A stretch of DNA of 43,280 nucleotides from Bacteroides sp. CAG:443 (GCA_000432735.1 FR887793.1:1-43280), one strand, 5' to 3'. Positions 15,412-25,411 are shown, numbered from the stretch's first letter. Notes: generated by a model from the letters alone, not told the origin. A program made the numbers and translations.

Positions 15412-18400
15412 TTATAAGCCTAAATCCTTGAACGTACGGGGAGCTGGTGTCTTAGGCAATGGCTTACGGTCTTTCAACTGTTCCAAAGCTACCTCAATAG
15501 CCTTTTCAAGCTGTTGATCCTCGCCCATCTGTTCCTTCACCGGATCGTTATCGATCAGGATATCCGGATCTACGCCATGGTTTTCGACAATCCACTGGCC
15601 GGTCTTCGCATCGTAATTGGTGAAGAAAGGAACGCGGATGTCTGTACCGTCCATATAAGGCAGAGAACCGCTGATACCGATGATACCGCCCCATGTACGG
15701 GTACCAATGACTGTACCAAGGTTATTGGCCTTGAAGCTCCACGGGAACAGGTCACCGTCGGATGCAGAGTATTTATTAATCAACAAAACCTTCGGACCAT
15801 ACTGGGTACCGTCGGGGATTGTTCCGTTCTTGCTCGAAGTACGATACATGGTCATACGGTACGGTTTACGGAGCAGACGCTCGATGATCATCGGTGAAAC
15901 ATTACCACCACCGTTGGCACGGTCGTCGATAATCAACGCTTCCTTATCGAGTTGAGGATAGAAGTAACGGGCAAACTCATTCAGTCCTTCAGGACCCATA
16001 TCGGGAATATAGATATATCCCACACGACCTTGTGTTGCTTCTTCTACCCGTTTCAGGTTCTTCTGTACCCAGTTGTAATGATATAACGGGTATTCATTAT
16101 CGGTAGGTGTAACGACTACCTTTCGTCCTCCTTTGGCTGCCTGCGTATTGATAGTCAGTTCTGTCAAGACATTGGCTTTACCAACCAGCAGCTTGTAGAT
16201 ATTATCAACTGTAGTGGTCGACACTCCGTCGATAGCGGTAATATAATCTCCTTCATGGATATTCAAACCTACCTCCGCCAACGGTGAGCGCAGGCTCTTG
16301 CTATAAGGTGCTCCCGGGATAATCTTGTCAATGCGGTAATATCCGCTTCCGTCACGACTCAATTCGGCTCCCAGCAATCCCATCGGAATGCGTTCGGCAC
16401 GCTTACATTCGCCTGGATTGACATAAGCATGTCCGCAAGCCAGCTCACCGATCATCTCATTGATAATATAGTTCAGATCGAAACGTGTTTTGGCATGCGG
16501 TACCAGCACCTGATACTTGGCCTTGATGGCTTTCCAGTCTACTCCGTGCATATTCTCCAGATAGAATCCGTCACGATAGGCTCTCCAAGCCTCATCGAAA
16601 ATCTGTGTCCATTCCTGATTGTAATCGATGGTTGCCACCATATCCGACAAGTTGACCGGATCTTTCAAAGCAACCTTTCCGGTAGAGAACTTAGACACGT
16701 ACCACTTGTTCTTCTGTAAATAGATGATTGACTTGTCCGATGTAGGATTTCCTGCCAGTCGGGCGTTTTCTGCAACCACCTCATCCTTTTGGGTATCCAG
16801 ATTAAATGCGTGAACATCTCCTTTGCTTTGATACCAGATAGCCTTTCCGTCTGAATAAAAATTATAATAGTTATCGGCATCCAGCGGAAGCTTGATGATA
16901 CGGGCATACATGTTATCGGTATCAACTTTCATTCCGGTGCTTTCTTTCTTATCGTCTTTCTTCTTGTCGGATGCGGCAGTCGCGGTGTTATCCTTTGAAT
17001 CTGCACCCGAAGCATCCTCACCCAGGAACGGAGAAGGAGTAGATAAGGCCAGAGGTACCAGATAAATGCCTCCCATACGGGTATAGACATGATTCCATTC
17101 CAACCGTCCGTAAATCGGATTGAAGTCTCTGTCGGAACTGAATATCAAGTATTTTCCGTCGGAACTGAATGTTGGTTCAGAAGAGTTATACCATTTTTCT
17201 GTTACCGGATATTCCTTTCCCGACGTCAAATTATAGATATAAACTACCGACAAATCATTCGAAGCCGGTTTCGTATATGTGATCCACTTGCTGTCGGCAG
17301 AGAAAGCTACATCCCGAAATTCTGCTTCAGGATTCTGCATCAACACTTTCTTGGTCTTGGAAGCCACATCCACCACCACAATCCGATTCTTACGGTCTGT
17401 ATACAGAATAGTCTTGTTATCAGGGCTCCACGCTAACTGACGGATATAAGTGTCGTTATCCTTGGTCAGTTGAACAGGTTCTCCTCCTTCCGCCGGCTCA
17501 AGCCAGATTTCAGTTTCACCCGTACGATCGGAAATATAAGCAATGTTTTTACCGTCGTACGACCATTCGGCATCTCTTTCATGAGCTCCCGGCGTACGGG
17601 TAATGTTACGGGTAACTCCTTTCGCTACCGGAACGTCGAAAACTTCTCCACGGGCAGTCACGGCCAGACGCTTTCCATTAGGAGACAGACTTATCGCCGT
17701 CAAGTTGTTGGCTACATGCTTCTGCTCCGTACGGGCATACACATTCTCACCGTTCAAGGTGATATGAATCTGTTCCGACTGACGAGTCTTCGGGTCCAAT
17801 CGGTAAAGATAACCTCCATGTTCATAGACAATGGTATTGCCGTCCGAGCTCGGGAACTTTACATCATAATCCGTATAGTTCGTAACCTTCTCGGTCTTTC
17901 CGGTTTTGGTGTTATAGACAAACAGATTCATCGTCATGTCACGGTCGGACGCAAAGAAGATCTCATCCCCAATCCACATCGGGAAAATATCCTGAGCCAC
18001 GTTATTCGTGACATTCGTTACCTTCTTGGCTTCTGTATCATAGATCCAGATATCATCGGCCATTCCTCCACGATAATATTTCCAGCTACGGAACTCACGG
18101 AATACACGGTTATAAGCCAACTTTTTCCCATCTGGAGAATAGGAACAGAATCCACCTTCGGGCAACGGAAGCGCTTCAGACATTCCTCCTTCCTTGCCTA
18201 TCCTCCAAAGTTTCCCTTCAAATCCGTCGCCGATACGGTTACGGTAAACAATCTCTTTACCATCGCGCGACCAGGTCATGACAATATTATTCGGTCCCAT
18301 ACGGTCGCCCAAGTCATCGCGGCTGTTTGTTGAGGTATAAGTCAGACGCTGTGGTTCTCCACCATCGGATGGAATCAGATAAACCTCTGTATTTCCATCA

Positions 18401-18645
18401 TACTGTCCTGTAAAAGCAATCGATTTACCGTCTGGAGAATAATGAGGAAAAATCTCATATCCTACATGAGAAGTCAGACGCTGTGCCTCACCACCCGATA
18501 AAGGAGCGCGATACAAGTCACCGGCATAAGTGAACACCACATCGGTTCCATTGGTAGAAGGGAAACGAAGCAGGCGAGCTTCATCCGCATGTACAGGAAC
18601 AGTCAGTCCTGCAACAAATACCAAAAAACAAATTTCCTTTTTCAT
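15412..18645 (-). CDS. Tricorn-like S41 family protease, exported
   Basis: Large serine protease predicted to trim peptides in the periplasm. The signal peptide is MKKEICFLVFVAGLTVPVHA. Residues ~25-560 form beta-propeller repeats with WD40/TolB-like motifs (SPDGKSIAFTG, SRDGKEIVY, SSDGKYLIFSSDRDF). A charged low-complexity linker follows (DSKDNTATAASDKKKDDKKE). Next come the core domain, a PDZ domain (GLNIHEGDYITAIDGVSTTT) and the S41 catalytic domain with IIDDRANGGGNVSP and YSASDGDLFPW, whose Ser before DGD is the likely nucleophile. At 1077 aa it matches the tricorn homologue size. I chose MKKEIC at 18645 because it starts the signal peptide and the -7 box at 18674-18681 lies just upstream. 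Monocistronic by the terminator at 15322-15358. Confidence 0.9.
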   Translation of the reverse strand: MKKEICFLVFVAGLTVPVHADEARLLRFPSTNGTDVVFTYAGDLYRAPLSGGEAQRLTSHVGYEIFPHYSPDGKSIAFTGQYDGNTEVYLIPSDGGEPQRLTYTSTNSRDDLGDRMGPNNIVMTWSRDGKEIVYRNRIGDGFEGKLWRIGKEGGMSEALPLPEGGFCSYSPDGKKLAYNRVFREFRSWKYYRGGMADDIWIYDTEAKKVTNVTNNVAQDIFPMWIGDEIFFASDRDMTMNLFVYNTKTGKTEKVTNYTDYDVKFPSSDGNTIVYEHGGYLYRLDPKTRQSEQIHITLNGENVYARTEQKHVANNLTAISLSPNGKRLAVTARGEVFDVPVAKGVTRNITRTPGAHERDAEWSYDGKNIAYISDRTGETEIWLEPAEGGEPVQLTKDNDTYIRQLAWSPDNKTILYTDRKNRIVVVDVASKTKKVLMQNPEAEFRDVAFSADSKWITYTKPASNDLSVVYIYNLTSGKEYPVTEKWYNSSEPTFSSDGKYLIFSSDRDFNPIYGRLEWNHVYTRMGGIYLVPLALSTPSPFLGEDASGADSKDNTATAASDKKKDDKKESTGMKVDTDNMYARIIKLPLDADNYYNFYSDGKAIWYQSKGDVHAFNLDTQKDEVVAENARLAGNPTSDKSIIYLQKNKWYVSKFSTGKVALKDPVNLSDMVATIDYNQEWTQIFDEAWRAYRDGFYLENMHGVDWKAIKAKYQVLVPHAKTRFDLNYIINEMIGELACGHAYVNPGECKRAERIPMGLLGAELSRDGSGYYRIDKIIPGAPYSKSLRSPLAEVGLNIHEGDYITAIDGVSTTTVDNIYKLLVGKANVLTELTINTQAAKGGRKVVVTPTDNEYPLYHYNWVQKNLKRVEEATQGRVGYIYIPDMGPEGLNEFARYFYPQLDKEALIIDDRANGGGNVSPMIIERLLRKPYRMTMYRTSSKNGTIPDGTQYGPKVLLINKYSASDGDLFPWSFKANNLGTVIGTRTWGGIIGISGSLPYMDGTDIRVPFFTNYDAKTGQWIVENHGVDPDILIDNDPVKEQMGEDQQLEKAIEVALEQLKDRKPLPKTPAPRTFKDLGL

Positions 18646-18673
18646 AATTCTAAAACTTAATCTCTTCCACAAG

Positions 18674-18681
18674 CAAAGTTA
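18674..18681 (-). promoter_or_regulatory. -7 box upstream of the tricorn-like gene
   Basis: TAACTTTG on the minus strand, 28 bp before the chosen start, matches TAnnTTTG. No -33 TTTG at standard spacing. Confidence 0.45.
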
Positions 18682-19087
18682 TGCATTTATGACTTAAAAG
18701 GATAACTTAATGTATATTTTTCTAATCAACAACAAGCAGAAAGATAGAAATAAGCCTTCAATATTGAGCTTTCTAAATAAATATATGGTTTATATACAAT
18801 AATCAGAACTTTTCAAAAGACTGAGTGCATACCCCAAGCCGCCGACAAGGGCCGTCATGTCTGTTCCTAATATACTATAATAAGAGGAATGAACGCAAGT
18901 CTGTAGCATCAGGGACCGCGAAACGTAAACTTGATATTGAGCAAAGGAATTTTTTACCTTGTTGCTGCGAAGCCCAAACGGGAACCGGCTCGAAAAAGCA
19001 GGAAAAAGCTATTATATAAAGTTTGCTTTTCCGGGTATCCTAAATACATTTTTGAAAAAATGCCGGCTAACTTTAAAAACTTTGCAT
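18682..19087. other. Intergenic region between divergent tricorn and ispE genes
   Basis: About 400 bp with no convincing gene. Short plus-strand frames (18825-19019, 18931-19119) lack family character. No tRNA, repeat or strong hairpin seen. It holds the upstream parts of both divergent promoters. Confidence 0.5.
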
Positions 19088-19095
19088 TATCTTTG
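19088..19095 (+). promoter_or_regulatory. -7 box of ispE promoter
   Basis: TATCTTTG, 20 bp before the ispE start codon, matches the Bacteroides -7 consensus. No clear -33 element. Confidence 0.5.
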
Positions 19096-19115
19096 AAAAA
19101 ACAAAATATAACGAT

Positions 19116-19943
19116 ATGATTACTTTTCCTAATGCCAAAATAAACCTTGGACTGAACGTCGTGGAGAAACGTCCCGACGGATACCATAACTTAGAAACTA
19201 TTTTTTACCCGATCAGACTGCAAGATGCTCTGGAAGTAAACCGTCTGGAGGGTTCTGATTTACCTTATAAGTTTCATACTACAGGTACACTGATAGAAGG
19301 TGCTCCCGAAGATAACCTGGTAATCAAAGCATATAATCTGCTGAAAGCAGAGAATTATGAATTGCTCCCTGTCGATATTCATTTGTTTAAGCATATTCCG
19401 ACCGGTGCAGGACTGGGGGGCGGTTCGTCGGACGCTGCTTTCATGATAAAACTGCTGAATGAAAAATTCAAACTCGGAATGAGTGAAGAAAAGATGGAAG
19501 CCTACGCAGCCCGACTGGGAGCCGACTGTGCTTTCTTTATCAAAGACAAACCGGTATTCGCTACCGGTATCGGAAATGTATTCGAACCGATTGAACTTTC
19601 TCTGAAAGGATACTATCTGGTTCTTGTAAAACCGAATATCTCTGTTGCCACACGTGATGCTTATGCGTCTGTGAAGCCTCAGCATCCGGAGGTTTCGCTG
19701 AAAGAAATAGCCAAACAACCGGTGGAAACCTGGAAGGATTGCATGAAGAATGATTTCGAATACAGTGTGTTCCAAAAATATCCTGAGATAGCTGCCATCA
19801 AGGACAAGCTGTACGACCTGGGAGCTGTCTATGCATCGATGAGCGGTTCCGGCTCGGCTGTCTACGGTCTCTTCAAGGAAGCTGTAGAAAATGTTGATGA
19901 AAAATTCGGCGAATGTTTCTGCCGTCAGCGTGAACTGGAATAA
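19116..19943 (+). CDS. ispE: 4-diphosphocytidyl-2-C-methyl-D-erythritol kinase
   Basis: GHMP-family kinase that phosphorylates CDP-methylerythritol with ATP, fourth step of the MEP isoprenoid pathway in the cytosol. The opening FPNAKINLGLNVVEKRPDGY carries the substrate-binding Lys8 region, and the ATP loop PTGAGLGGGSSDAAF spans residues ~95-109. The C-terminal motif YASMSGSGSAVYGLF is also typical. Length 275 aa is normal. It is first of a two-gene unit; the pseudouridine synthase gene starts 6 bp after its stop. Confidence 0.93.
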   Translation: MITFPNAKINLGLNVVEKRPDGYHNLETIFYPIRLQDALEVNRLEGSDLPYKFHTTGTLIEGAPEDNLVIKAYNLLKAENYELLPVDIHLFKHIPTGAGLGGGSSDAAFMIKLLNEKFKLGMSEEKMEAYAARLGADCAFFIKDKPVFATGIGNVFEPIELSLKGYYLVLVKPNISVATRDAYASVKPQHPEVSLKEIAKQPVETWKDCMKNDFEYSVFQKYPEIAAIKDKLYDLGAVYASMSGSGSAVYGLFKEAVENVDEKFGECFCRQRELE

Positions 19944-19949
19944 TCTTTT

Positions 19950-21599
19950 ATGGCAGATTTCATCGACGATAAAATACATTATCTTCCATTTGATTCCGAC
20001 GGAATAGAGCTTCCGTCGGAATTTACCTATCCATTTCATTATGTTCCTCATCCGCTGACAGTGATGGCTGCCCGTGAGGTTCAGGATTATCTGGCTTCGC
20101 GGACGGACTGGACGAAAGAGCTGTCGGAAGGAAAGATGTTCGGAGTACTGATTGTGCAGACTCCCGATGGTAAGGTTGGCTATCTGGCCGCTTTCTCAGG
20201 GAATCTGGCAGGCAGTAATCTGCACCGTTTTTTTGTACCTCCCGTATACGATTTGTTGCAGCCGGACGGATTCTTCCGCATCGAAGAGGCAAACATTTCG
20301 GCAATCAACAGACAGATTAAGGAACTGGAAAGCAGTCGGCAGTTGACGGAGATGCGAACGGCTCTGGCGGAATGTCAGGCACGGGTAGACCGTACACTGA
20401 CTGAAGCCAAACAGCATATGAAGGAGGCCAAAATAGCACGTGAGCAACGACGTTCGGAAGGTGCCAGCGAGGAAGAGCAGAAGGCTATGATTCGTGAAAG
20501 CCAGTTTCAGAAGGCGGAATACAAACGTCTGGAAAAAAGACTGAAGGAAGAAGTACAGCAGCAGGCGGAAGAATTGGAGAAAATGGAGCAACTTATCCGA
20601 CAGTTGAAGCAGGAACGCAAGACACGTTCGGCTGCCTTGCAGCAAAAATTGTTCGAACAGTTCCGTATGCTGAATGCAAAAGGGGAAGTAAAAGACTTGT
20701 GCGAGCTGTTCAAAGATACCCCGCAAGGTACTCCTCCTGCCGGAACAGGTGAATGTGCCTTACCCAAACTGTTGCAATACGCTTACCTGCATCGGCTCAA
20801 GCCGCTTGCCATGGGAGAATTCTGGTGGGGCAAATCTCCGAAAGATGAAATCCGGCATGAAGGACACTTCTACCCTTCCTGCCAAGGCAAGTGCGCCCCT
20901 ATCCTGAAACACATGCTGGTCGGCCTGCAAGTAGCTAAGAATCCGCTGGCCGAAAATATACACAAAAACACCGAACCTGAAATCGTTTACGAGGATGAGT
21001 GGCTGCTCGTAGTGAACAAACCTGCGGGAATGTTGTCTGTTCCCGGCAAGGAAGCATTAAATTCAGTATATCAGTTCCTGCACGAACGGTATCCGCAAGC
21101 TACGGGTCCCATGCTCGTCCACCGGCTTGACATGGCAACATCCGGATTACTGCTAGCCGCGAAAGACAAGGATACCCACCAGACATTACAGGCTCTTTTC
21201 AGTGGAAGACAGATAAAGAAACGCTATACCGCCATCTTGTCGGGCATAGTCGGCTCCGACGAAGGAGTCATCAATCTGCCGCTTTGTCCGAACCTGAACG
21301 ACCGGCCCCGGCAAATGGTAAGTTTCGAATATGGAAAACCAGCCGTAACCCGCTACAAGGTATTGGAGCGGAAAAACGGAAAAACACTGATCGCTTTCTA
21401 TCCACTCACAGGACGAACACATCAGTTGCGTGTTCATGCGGCTCATCGGCAAGGGCTATCTTGTCCTATCGTAGGCGATGAACTGTACGGGAAACATGCC
21501 GACAGACTGTATCTTCATGCAGCCGAGCTGAGTTTCACACATCCCGTAAGCGGAAAAACGATTACCATCTGCCGGGAAGCTGATTTTTCACTTGAATAA
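19950..21599 (+). CDS. RluA-family pseudouridine synthase with long N-terminal coiled-coil region
   Basis: Isomerises uridine to pseudouridine in rRNA or tRNA. The catalytic domain occupies residues ~345-549: HRLDMATSGLLL puts the catalytic Asp at residue 394, and PLTGRTHQLRVHAAH follows near the end. The N-terminal ~340 residues are unusual for RluA proteins. They include a globular part (residues 1-110), a long charged coiled coil (~110-235, rich in Glu, Lys, Gln and Arg) and a segment with FYPSCQGKCAPIL. No S4 domain is evident. I know such long forms from Bacteroides and related genera. The target RNA site is not predictable. Starts 6 bp after ispE. Confidence 0.85.
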   Translation: MADFIDDKIHYLPFDSDGIELPSEFTYPFHYVPHPLTVMAAREVQDYLASRTDWTKELSEGKMFGVLIVQTPDGKVGYLAAFSGNLAGSNLHRFFVPPVYDLLQPDGFFRIEEANISAINRQIKELESSRQLTEMRTALAECQARVDRTLTEAKQHMKEAKIAREQRRSEGASEEEQKAMIRESQFQKAEYKRLEKRLKEEVQQQAEELEKMEQLIRQLKQERKTRSAALQQKLFEQFRMLNAKGEVKDLCELFKDTPQGTPPAGTGECALPKLLQYAYLHRLKPLAMGEFWWGKSPKDEIRHEGHFYPSCQGKCAPILKHMLVGLQVAKNPLAENIHKNTEPEIVYEDEWLLVVNKPAGMLSVPGKEALNSVYQFLHERYPQATGPMLVHRLDMATSGLLLAAKDKDTHQTLQALFSGRQIKKRYTAILSGIVGSDEGVINLPLCPNLNDRPRQMVSFEYGKPAVTRYKVLERKNGKTLIAFYPLTGRTHQLRVHAAHRQGLSCPIVGDELYGKHADRLYLHAAELSFTHPVSGKTITICREADFSLE

Positions 21600-21710
21600 A
21601 CGAAAATACTAAAATTTGTTATTCCCGATAAACCTTCCAGCCAGCTTTCTGTCATAGCATCAGAAAGCGCGCTAAAATAGTTTTTAGTATAAACCAAAAT
21701 TACAACAACA

Positions 21711-22229
21711 ATGAAAACAAAACGTTTATTCACAGCACTGATGATGGCAACCATGATGAGTTGCGGTATTATATTGGCACAGCCGTGTCAGAAAGATAAG
21801 AGACTTACACCGGAACAGCGTATCGAGATGCAGGTTAAAAAGGCACAGCAACGTCTTCTTCTAGATGAAGCTACCGCCGCAAAATTTGCACCGTTGTATA
21901 AAGAATATCTGGAAGCCATGCAGCAATGCAAGCCTACCTGCCCAAAACAACAAAAAGGTGAGCCCAAAGAATTGACTGACGCTGAGATAGACCAAATGAT
22001 GCAGGATCGTTTTGCTGCCCGCAAGAAACTTGTAGAAACTCAGGAAACGTATTACAAGAAGTTTAAAAAGATTTTGAACATCCGTCAGGTGGAAGCTCTG
22101 TTCAAGGATAATGGTCCCCGACGTGCTCATCGTCCGTGTATGAAAAACCCTCAGTTTCCTCAGATGCCTAAGGGAAAAATGGGACAAGCTCCAGCACCTT
22201 GCGACAAATGTCCGGCTTCACAGAAGTAA
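21711..22229 (+). CDS. Periplasmic Spy/CpxP-like protein with Cys-rich tail
   Basis: 172-residue exported protein. Signal peptide MKTKRLFTALMMATMMSCGI, cleaved around residue 23. The mature part is helical and charged, with LTPEQRIEMQVKKAQQRL and LTDAEIDQMMQDRFAARKKL, resembling the LTxxQ motifs of Spy/CpxP periplasmic chaperones. Cysteines occur in CQKDK, CKPTCPK and the tail CDKCPASQK, and the C-terminus is rich in Pro, Met and Lys, which could bind metal (inference). It lies 111 bp after the pseudouridine synthase gene and ahead of a strong bidirectional terminator. A chaperone role is by resemblance only. Confidence 0.65.
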   Translation: MKTKRLFTALMMATMMSCGIILAQPCQKDKRLTPEQRIEMQVKKAQQRLLLDEATAAKFAPLYKEYLEAMQQCKPTCPKQQKGEPKELTDAEIDQMMQDRFAARKKLVETQETYYKKFKKILNIRQVEALFKDNGPRRAHRPCMKNPQFPQMPKGKMGQAPAPCDKCPASQK

Positions 22230-22266
22230 GGTTCTTTTAGGCAAGACTTATAAATTTGACAAAAAT

Positions 22267-22317
22267 TCAGCCTCCAGTGAAGATGAATATATCTTTCACT
22301 GGAGGCTGATTTATTTT
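22267..22317. terminator. Bidirectional terminator between convergent genes
   Basis: Perfect 14-bp arms TCAGCCTCCAGTGA (22267-22280) and TCACTGGAGGCTGA (22296-22309), followed by TTTATTTT on the plus strand; the minus strand has AATTTTTGTC after the stem. It separates the Spy-like gene from the converging cydB gene. Confidence 0.8.
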
Positions 22318-22486
22318 GAATGTGGTTGCTCCGGTTGGGCTTCCAATCTTTTCCTGTCTGACCTTTCGTCATTCAGAATCGGACAACTCCATGTTCTAAC
22401 CAAACAGAGTCTTATTATTTCGTTCAGTCCGTTAATCCTTTTTCGAAGCGATTACATCTTTTTGCAAACACCTTTTTCTCATCGCT

Positions 22487-23638
22487 TTAATAGGCGTGAT
22501 CGTCTTCTTTCATTTCTTCCACTGTGATCGGCTTTTTGTCAATGGCTCTCCATGCATAGACAATGTAAGCCAATACAAACGGTACAAGAATCGAAACATA
22601 AGCCATCGTTGTCAGCGTAAACTTACTGGAGCAACTGTTGGCAAGTGTCAGCGAACTTTGCAAATCTGCTGTTGAAGGATAATAAGCCGTATGGTTATAT
22701 CCTACGCACAGCAACAATGCCAATACGGTAAACACTGTTCCAACTCCTGCAAACCAGATACCTTTTGTATAGGTTACACTGAGAATACTTTTTATCAGAC
22801 CGAACAGAACTCCGACAACTCCCACCAAGAATAATATCAGCAGATGAGGCATAGCCATCAGGTTATGGAAGTATTTGTACGGTTCCATCACAATGGCTTG
22901 AGTTTCCGGATCCACAGCAAATCCGTGTTTCAATAGTGTACGGATCACAAAAGCCAGGAAGAAGATCAAAAACGGTACAGCATCCGAAATCAACTGGCGG
23001 CGGCAGCGAAGGATCAGTTCCTCGTGACGAATGTTATTGATGAAATACAGATTACCCAACAAGCGTGCCAGGAAAAAGACAGCCAGTCCTAAAATTAGGT
23101 TCCACGGATCGGTAAAAGCATCCAGTCCGTGCCAGCCATTTGCCCAACGACTGATGACCGGCATCATCTCACTGGCCATGTTTGCCTTCCGCACAATGAA
23201 GTTTGAGCCGTTGAAAAAGGTCGCTACAGCAGCTCCCAGCAATACAGGTCCTACAATTCCGTTTATCACCAGGAAATACTGATAGGTACGTTTACCCAGC
23301 AAATTACCCAACTTCGACTGAAATTCATACGAAACAGCTTGCAGCACGAAGCTGAACAGAATAATCATCCATAACCAGTAAGCACCTCCAAAGCTGGTAC
23401 TATAGAACAACGGGAAAGAAGCAAAGAAAGCTCCTCCGAAAGTTACCAGTGTGGTAAACGTAAACTCCCATTTGCGTCCGGTAGAATTTACCAGCAATGT
23501 ACGCTCTTCTTCAGTCCGTCCCAGACGGAACAACAGTGAGTTTCCTCCCTGTACAAACAACAGAAATACCAACAATGCTCCCAGCAAGGACACCAGGAAC
23601 CACCAATAGTTCTGTAAAAATATATATGTAGTATCCAT
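22487..23638 (-). CDS. cydB: Cytochrome bd quinol oxidase subunit II
   Basis: Integral membrane subunit of cytochrome bd, the high-affinity terminal oxidase that passes electrons from quinol to O2 without pumping protons; in these near-anaerobes it allows use of nanomolar oxygen. Multiple hydrophobic helices throughout. YWWFLVSLLGALLVFLLFVQGG is the N-terminal first helix, and TFGGAFFASFPLFYSTSFGG and VATFFNGSNF match conserved CydB segments. At 383 aa it is normal. It follows cydA by 37 bp and ends the operon. Confidence 0.93.
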   Translation of the reverse strand: MDTTYIFLQNYWWFLVSLLGALLVFLLFVQGGNSLLFRLGRTEEERTLLVNSTGRKWEFTFTTLVTFGGAFFASFPLFYSTSFGGAYWLWMIILFSFVLQAVSYEFQSKLGNLLGKRTYQYFLVINGIVGPVLLGAAVATFFNGSNFIVRKANMASEMMPVISRWANGWHGLDAFTDPWNLILGLAVFFLARLLGNLYFINNIRHEELILRCRRQLISDAVPFLIFFLAFVIRTLLKHGFAVDPETQAIVMEPYKYFHNLMAMPHLLILFLVGVVGVLFGLIKSILSVTYTKGIWFAGVGTVFTVLALLLCVGYNHTAYYPSTADLQSSLTLANSCSSKFTLTTMAYVSILVPFVLAYIVYAWRAIDKKPITVEEMKEDDHAY

Positions 23639-23675
23639 AATTTCTATGATTTAAGCAATGGTTGATTGATGTTTA

Positions 23676-25172
23676 TTATACTTCTTCCGGTCCCTTCTTG
23701 ATAGCTTTCAGCATAATGCCGATTTCGGCTATCAGCAACACGGTAAACATGATCAGGAATATAAAGAAGGTTGTCTGTACAGAGCCGGTTTCCAGTCTGG
23801 AAATGGCAGCATTCACCGGAAGCAAATCCTGAATAGCCCACGGCTGACGTCCTACTTCGGCAACTACCCATCCCGCCTGACTTGCAATATAAGCCAGCGG
23901 AATACTCCAAAGAGCAATCCAATGCAACCAACTGGCTTTCGACAACTGATGTTTCCAAGACAGGAACAAAATCACGATAAAGAACAGAATGAAATACATT
24001 CCCAGTCCCACCATTACACGGAACGCCCAGAAAGACAACCATACGTTCGGAACAATCGAATTGGGATCTTTGATATATCCGTATCCGAAATAAGGCATAT
24101 TTTCGTCCAGCACCTGACGAGCACGCTGCATGCCAGCCTCATTCCTTTCTTCCTTTGCCTGACGGAAATCGGAAAGAGCCTTAATGGCTACTTTTCCTTT
24201 CTCAATTTTTTCGGTAACAGAAAGAGCCTTTGAGCCGTCGGGGAGTGTATATCCTCCCAACAAGATGTCATTTATCCCCGGAACATATCCGGCTACATCG
24301 TGAGTTGCAAGATACGAAAGCATTTCGGGTATCTTGAGGCTACCTACTACCGTAAGTGGTTCGTGAGTACCTCCTTCATAAAGTGCTTCCATTGCCGCCA
24401 GCTTCATCGGCTGGTATTTGGCTACCTGGTAAGCCGACTTATCTCCTGAAAATGCCGTAATCAAGGCAGCAAACAATCCTACGCCTGCCGCAACCTTTAT
24501 ACTGGCTACAGCAAATTCCTTTTCCCGCTTGCGCAACAGATACCATGCACTTATGCCAATGACAAATACAGCACCCAATATCCAACTGCTGAGCACCGTA
24601 TGCATAAACTTCATTACGGCTACGGGCGAAAAGGCAACCGAAGCAAAATCCACCATTTCGTTGCGCACTGTTTCAGGATTAAACTCCATACCTACCGGAT
24701 ACTGCATCCATGAGTTGGCAACCAGAATCCACCATGCGGAGAAAGTGGCTCCCAGCCCCGTCAGCCAGGTAGAGGCTAAATGAAACTTTTTACTTACTTT
24801 ATTCCAGCCGAAGAACATGACTGCTATAAAAGTGGCTTCCATGAAAAAGGCCACAATGCCTTCAATAGCCAACGGAGCTCCGAATATATCTCCTACAAAC
24901 CACGAGTAATTGCTCCAGTTGGTTCCGAACTGAAACTCCAGTATCAGTCCGGTGGCAACTCCCACGGCAAAGTTTATTCCGAACAACTTCATCCAGAACT
25001 TAGCCGTCCGTTTCCAAAATTCATTTCCGGAAACATAATAAAGCGTTTCCATTAATCCCATAATAACAGCCAAGCCCAAGGTAAGCGGCACAAATAGCCA
25101 GTGATACATGGCAGTCAAGGCAAACTGGGCTCTCGACCAGTCGACCATAGATGTGTCAATACTTTCTAACAT
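23676..25172 (-). CDS. cydA: Cytochrome bd quinol oxidase subunit I
   Basis: Heme-carrying subunit that oxidises quinol and reduces oxygen. The N-terminal RAQFALTAMYHWLFVPLTLG includes His24, equivalent to the heme b595/d ligand His19 of E. coli. LEFQFGTNWSNYSWFVGDIFGAPLAIEG contains the conserved Glu. KFMHTVLSSW holds the second heme-ligand His. RVMVGLGM carries the heme b558 ligand Met, and AEVGRQPW is the family signature. Length 498 aa. About nine transmembrane helices. The quinol loop between residues ~250 and 380 is of moderate length. It starts 11 bp after the DUF4492 gene and is transcribed with it. Confidence 0.94.
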   Translation of the reverse strand: MLESIDTSMVDWSRAQFALTAMYHWLFVPLTLGLAVIMGLMETLYYVSGNEFWKRTAKFWMKLFGINFAVGVATGLILEFQFGTNWSNYSWFVGDIFGAPLAIEGIVAFFMEATFIAVMFFGWNKVSKKFHLASTWLTGLGATFSAWWILVANSWMQYPVGMEFNPETVRNEMVDFASVAFSPVAVMKFMHTVLSSWILGAVFVIGISAWYLLRKREKEFAVASIKVAAGVGLFAALITAFSGDKSAYQVAKYQPMKLAAMEALYEGGTHEPLTVVGSLKIPEMLSYLATHDVAGYVPGINDILLGGYTLPDGSKALSVTEKIEKGKVAIKALSDFRQAKEERNEAGMQRARQVLDENMPYFGYGYIKDPNSIVPNVWLSFWAFRVMVGLGMYFILFFIVILFLSWKHQLSKASWLHWIALWSIPLAYIASQAGWVVAEVGRQPWAIQDLLPVNAAISRLETGSVQTTFFIFLIMFTVLLIAEIGIMLKAIKKGPEEV

Positions 25173-25183
25173 AGATCTTTGAT

Positions 25184-25411
25184 TTATTTAATTATTGAAT
25201 CGGTTGAACGATGAATGAGTTCCGAGCCTACGTACTCCTGCTTTTCCTCATTCGTTTTCCCCTTCAGAAAAGACGGGAAGAAAAACAGCTTCAGGATAAA
25301 GAACATGATAAAAAGCTTTATCAAGATAAGTGCCCAAAGGGTACGTCCAAGCGTCATGCTCCGGAAACCGTCCCGATAAAACTCCCAAATACGAATAATA
25401 TGTTTAATCAT
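25184..25411 (-). CDS. DUF4492 small membrane protein, first gene of the cyd operon
   Basis: 75-residue protein with one hydrophobic helix (LWALILIKLFIMFFILKLFFF) between charged ends. The sequence matches what I know as DUF4492, found in Bacteroidetes directly ahead of cydAB. The position suggests a small accessory subunit or assembly factor of the bd oxidase, comparable in idea to CydX, but this is unproven. It starts 22 bp downstream of the -7 box of the operon promoter and ends 11 bp before cydA. Confidence 0.75.
   Translation of the reverse strand: MIKHIIRIWEFYRDGFRSMTLGRTLWALILIKLFIMFFILKLFFFPSFLKGKTNEEKQEYVGSELIHRSTDSIIK

Noticed and set aside
18825..19119. Two short plus-strand ORFs upstream of ispE
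   Set aside because: No recognisable features, and the second overlaps the ispE promoter and start.
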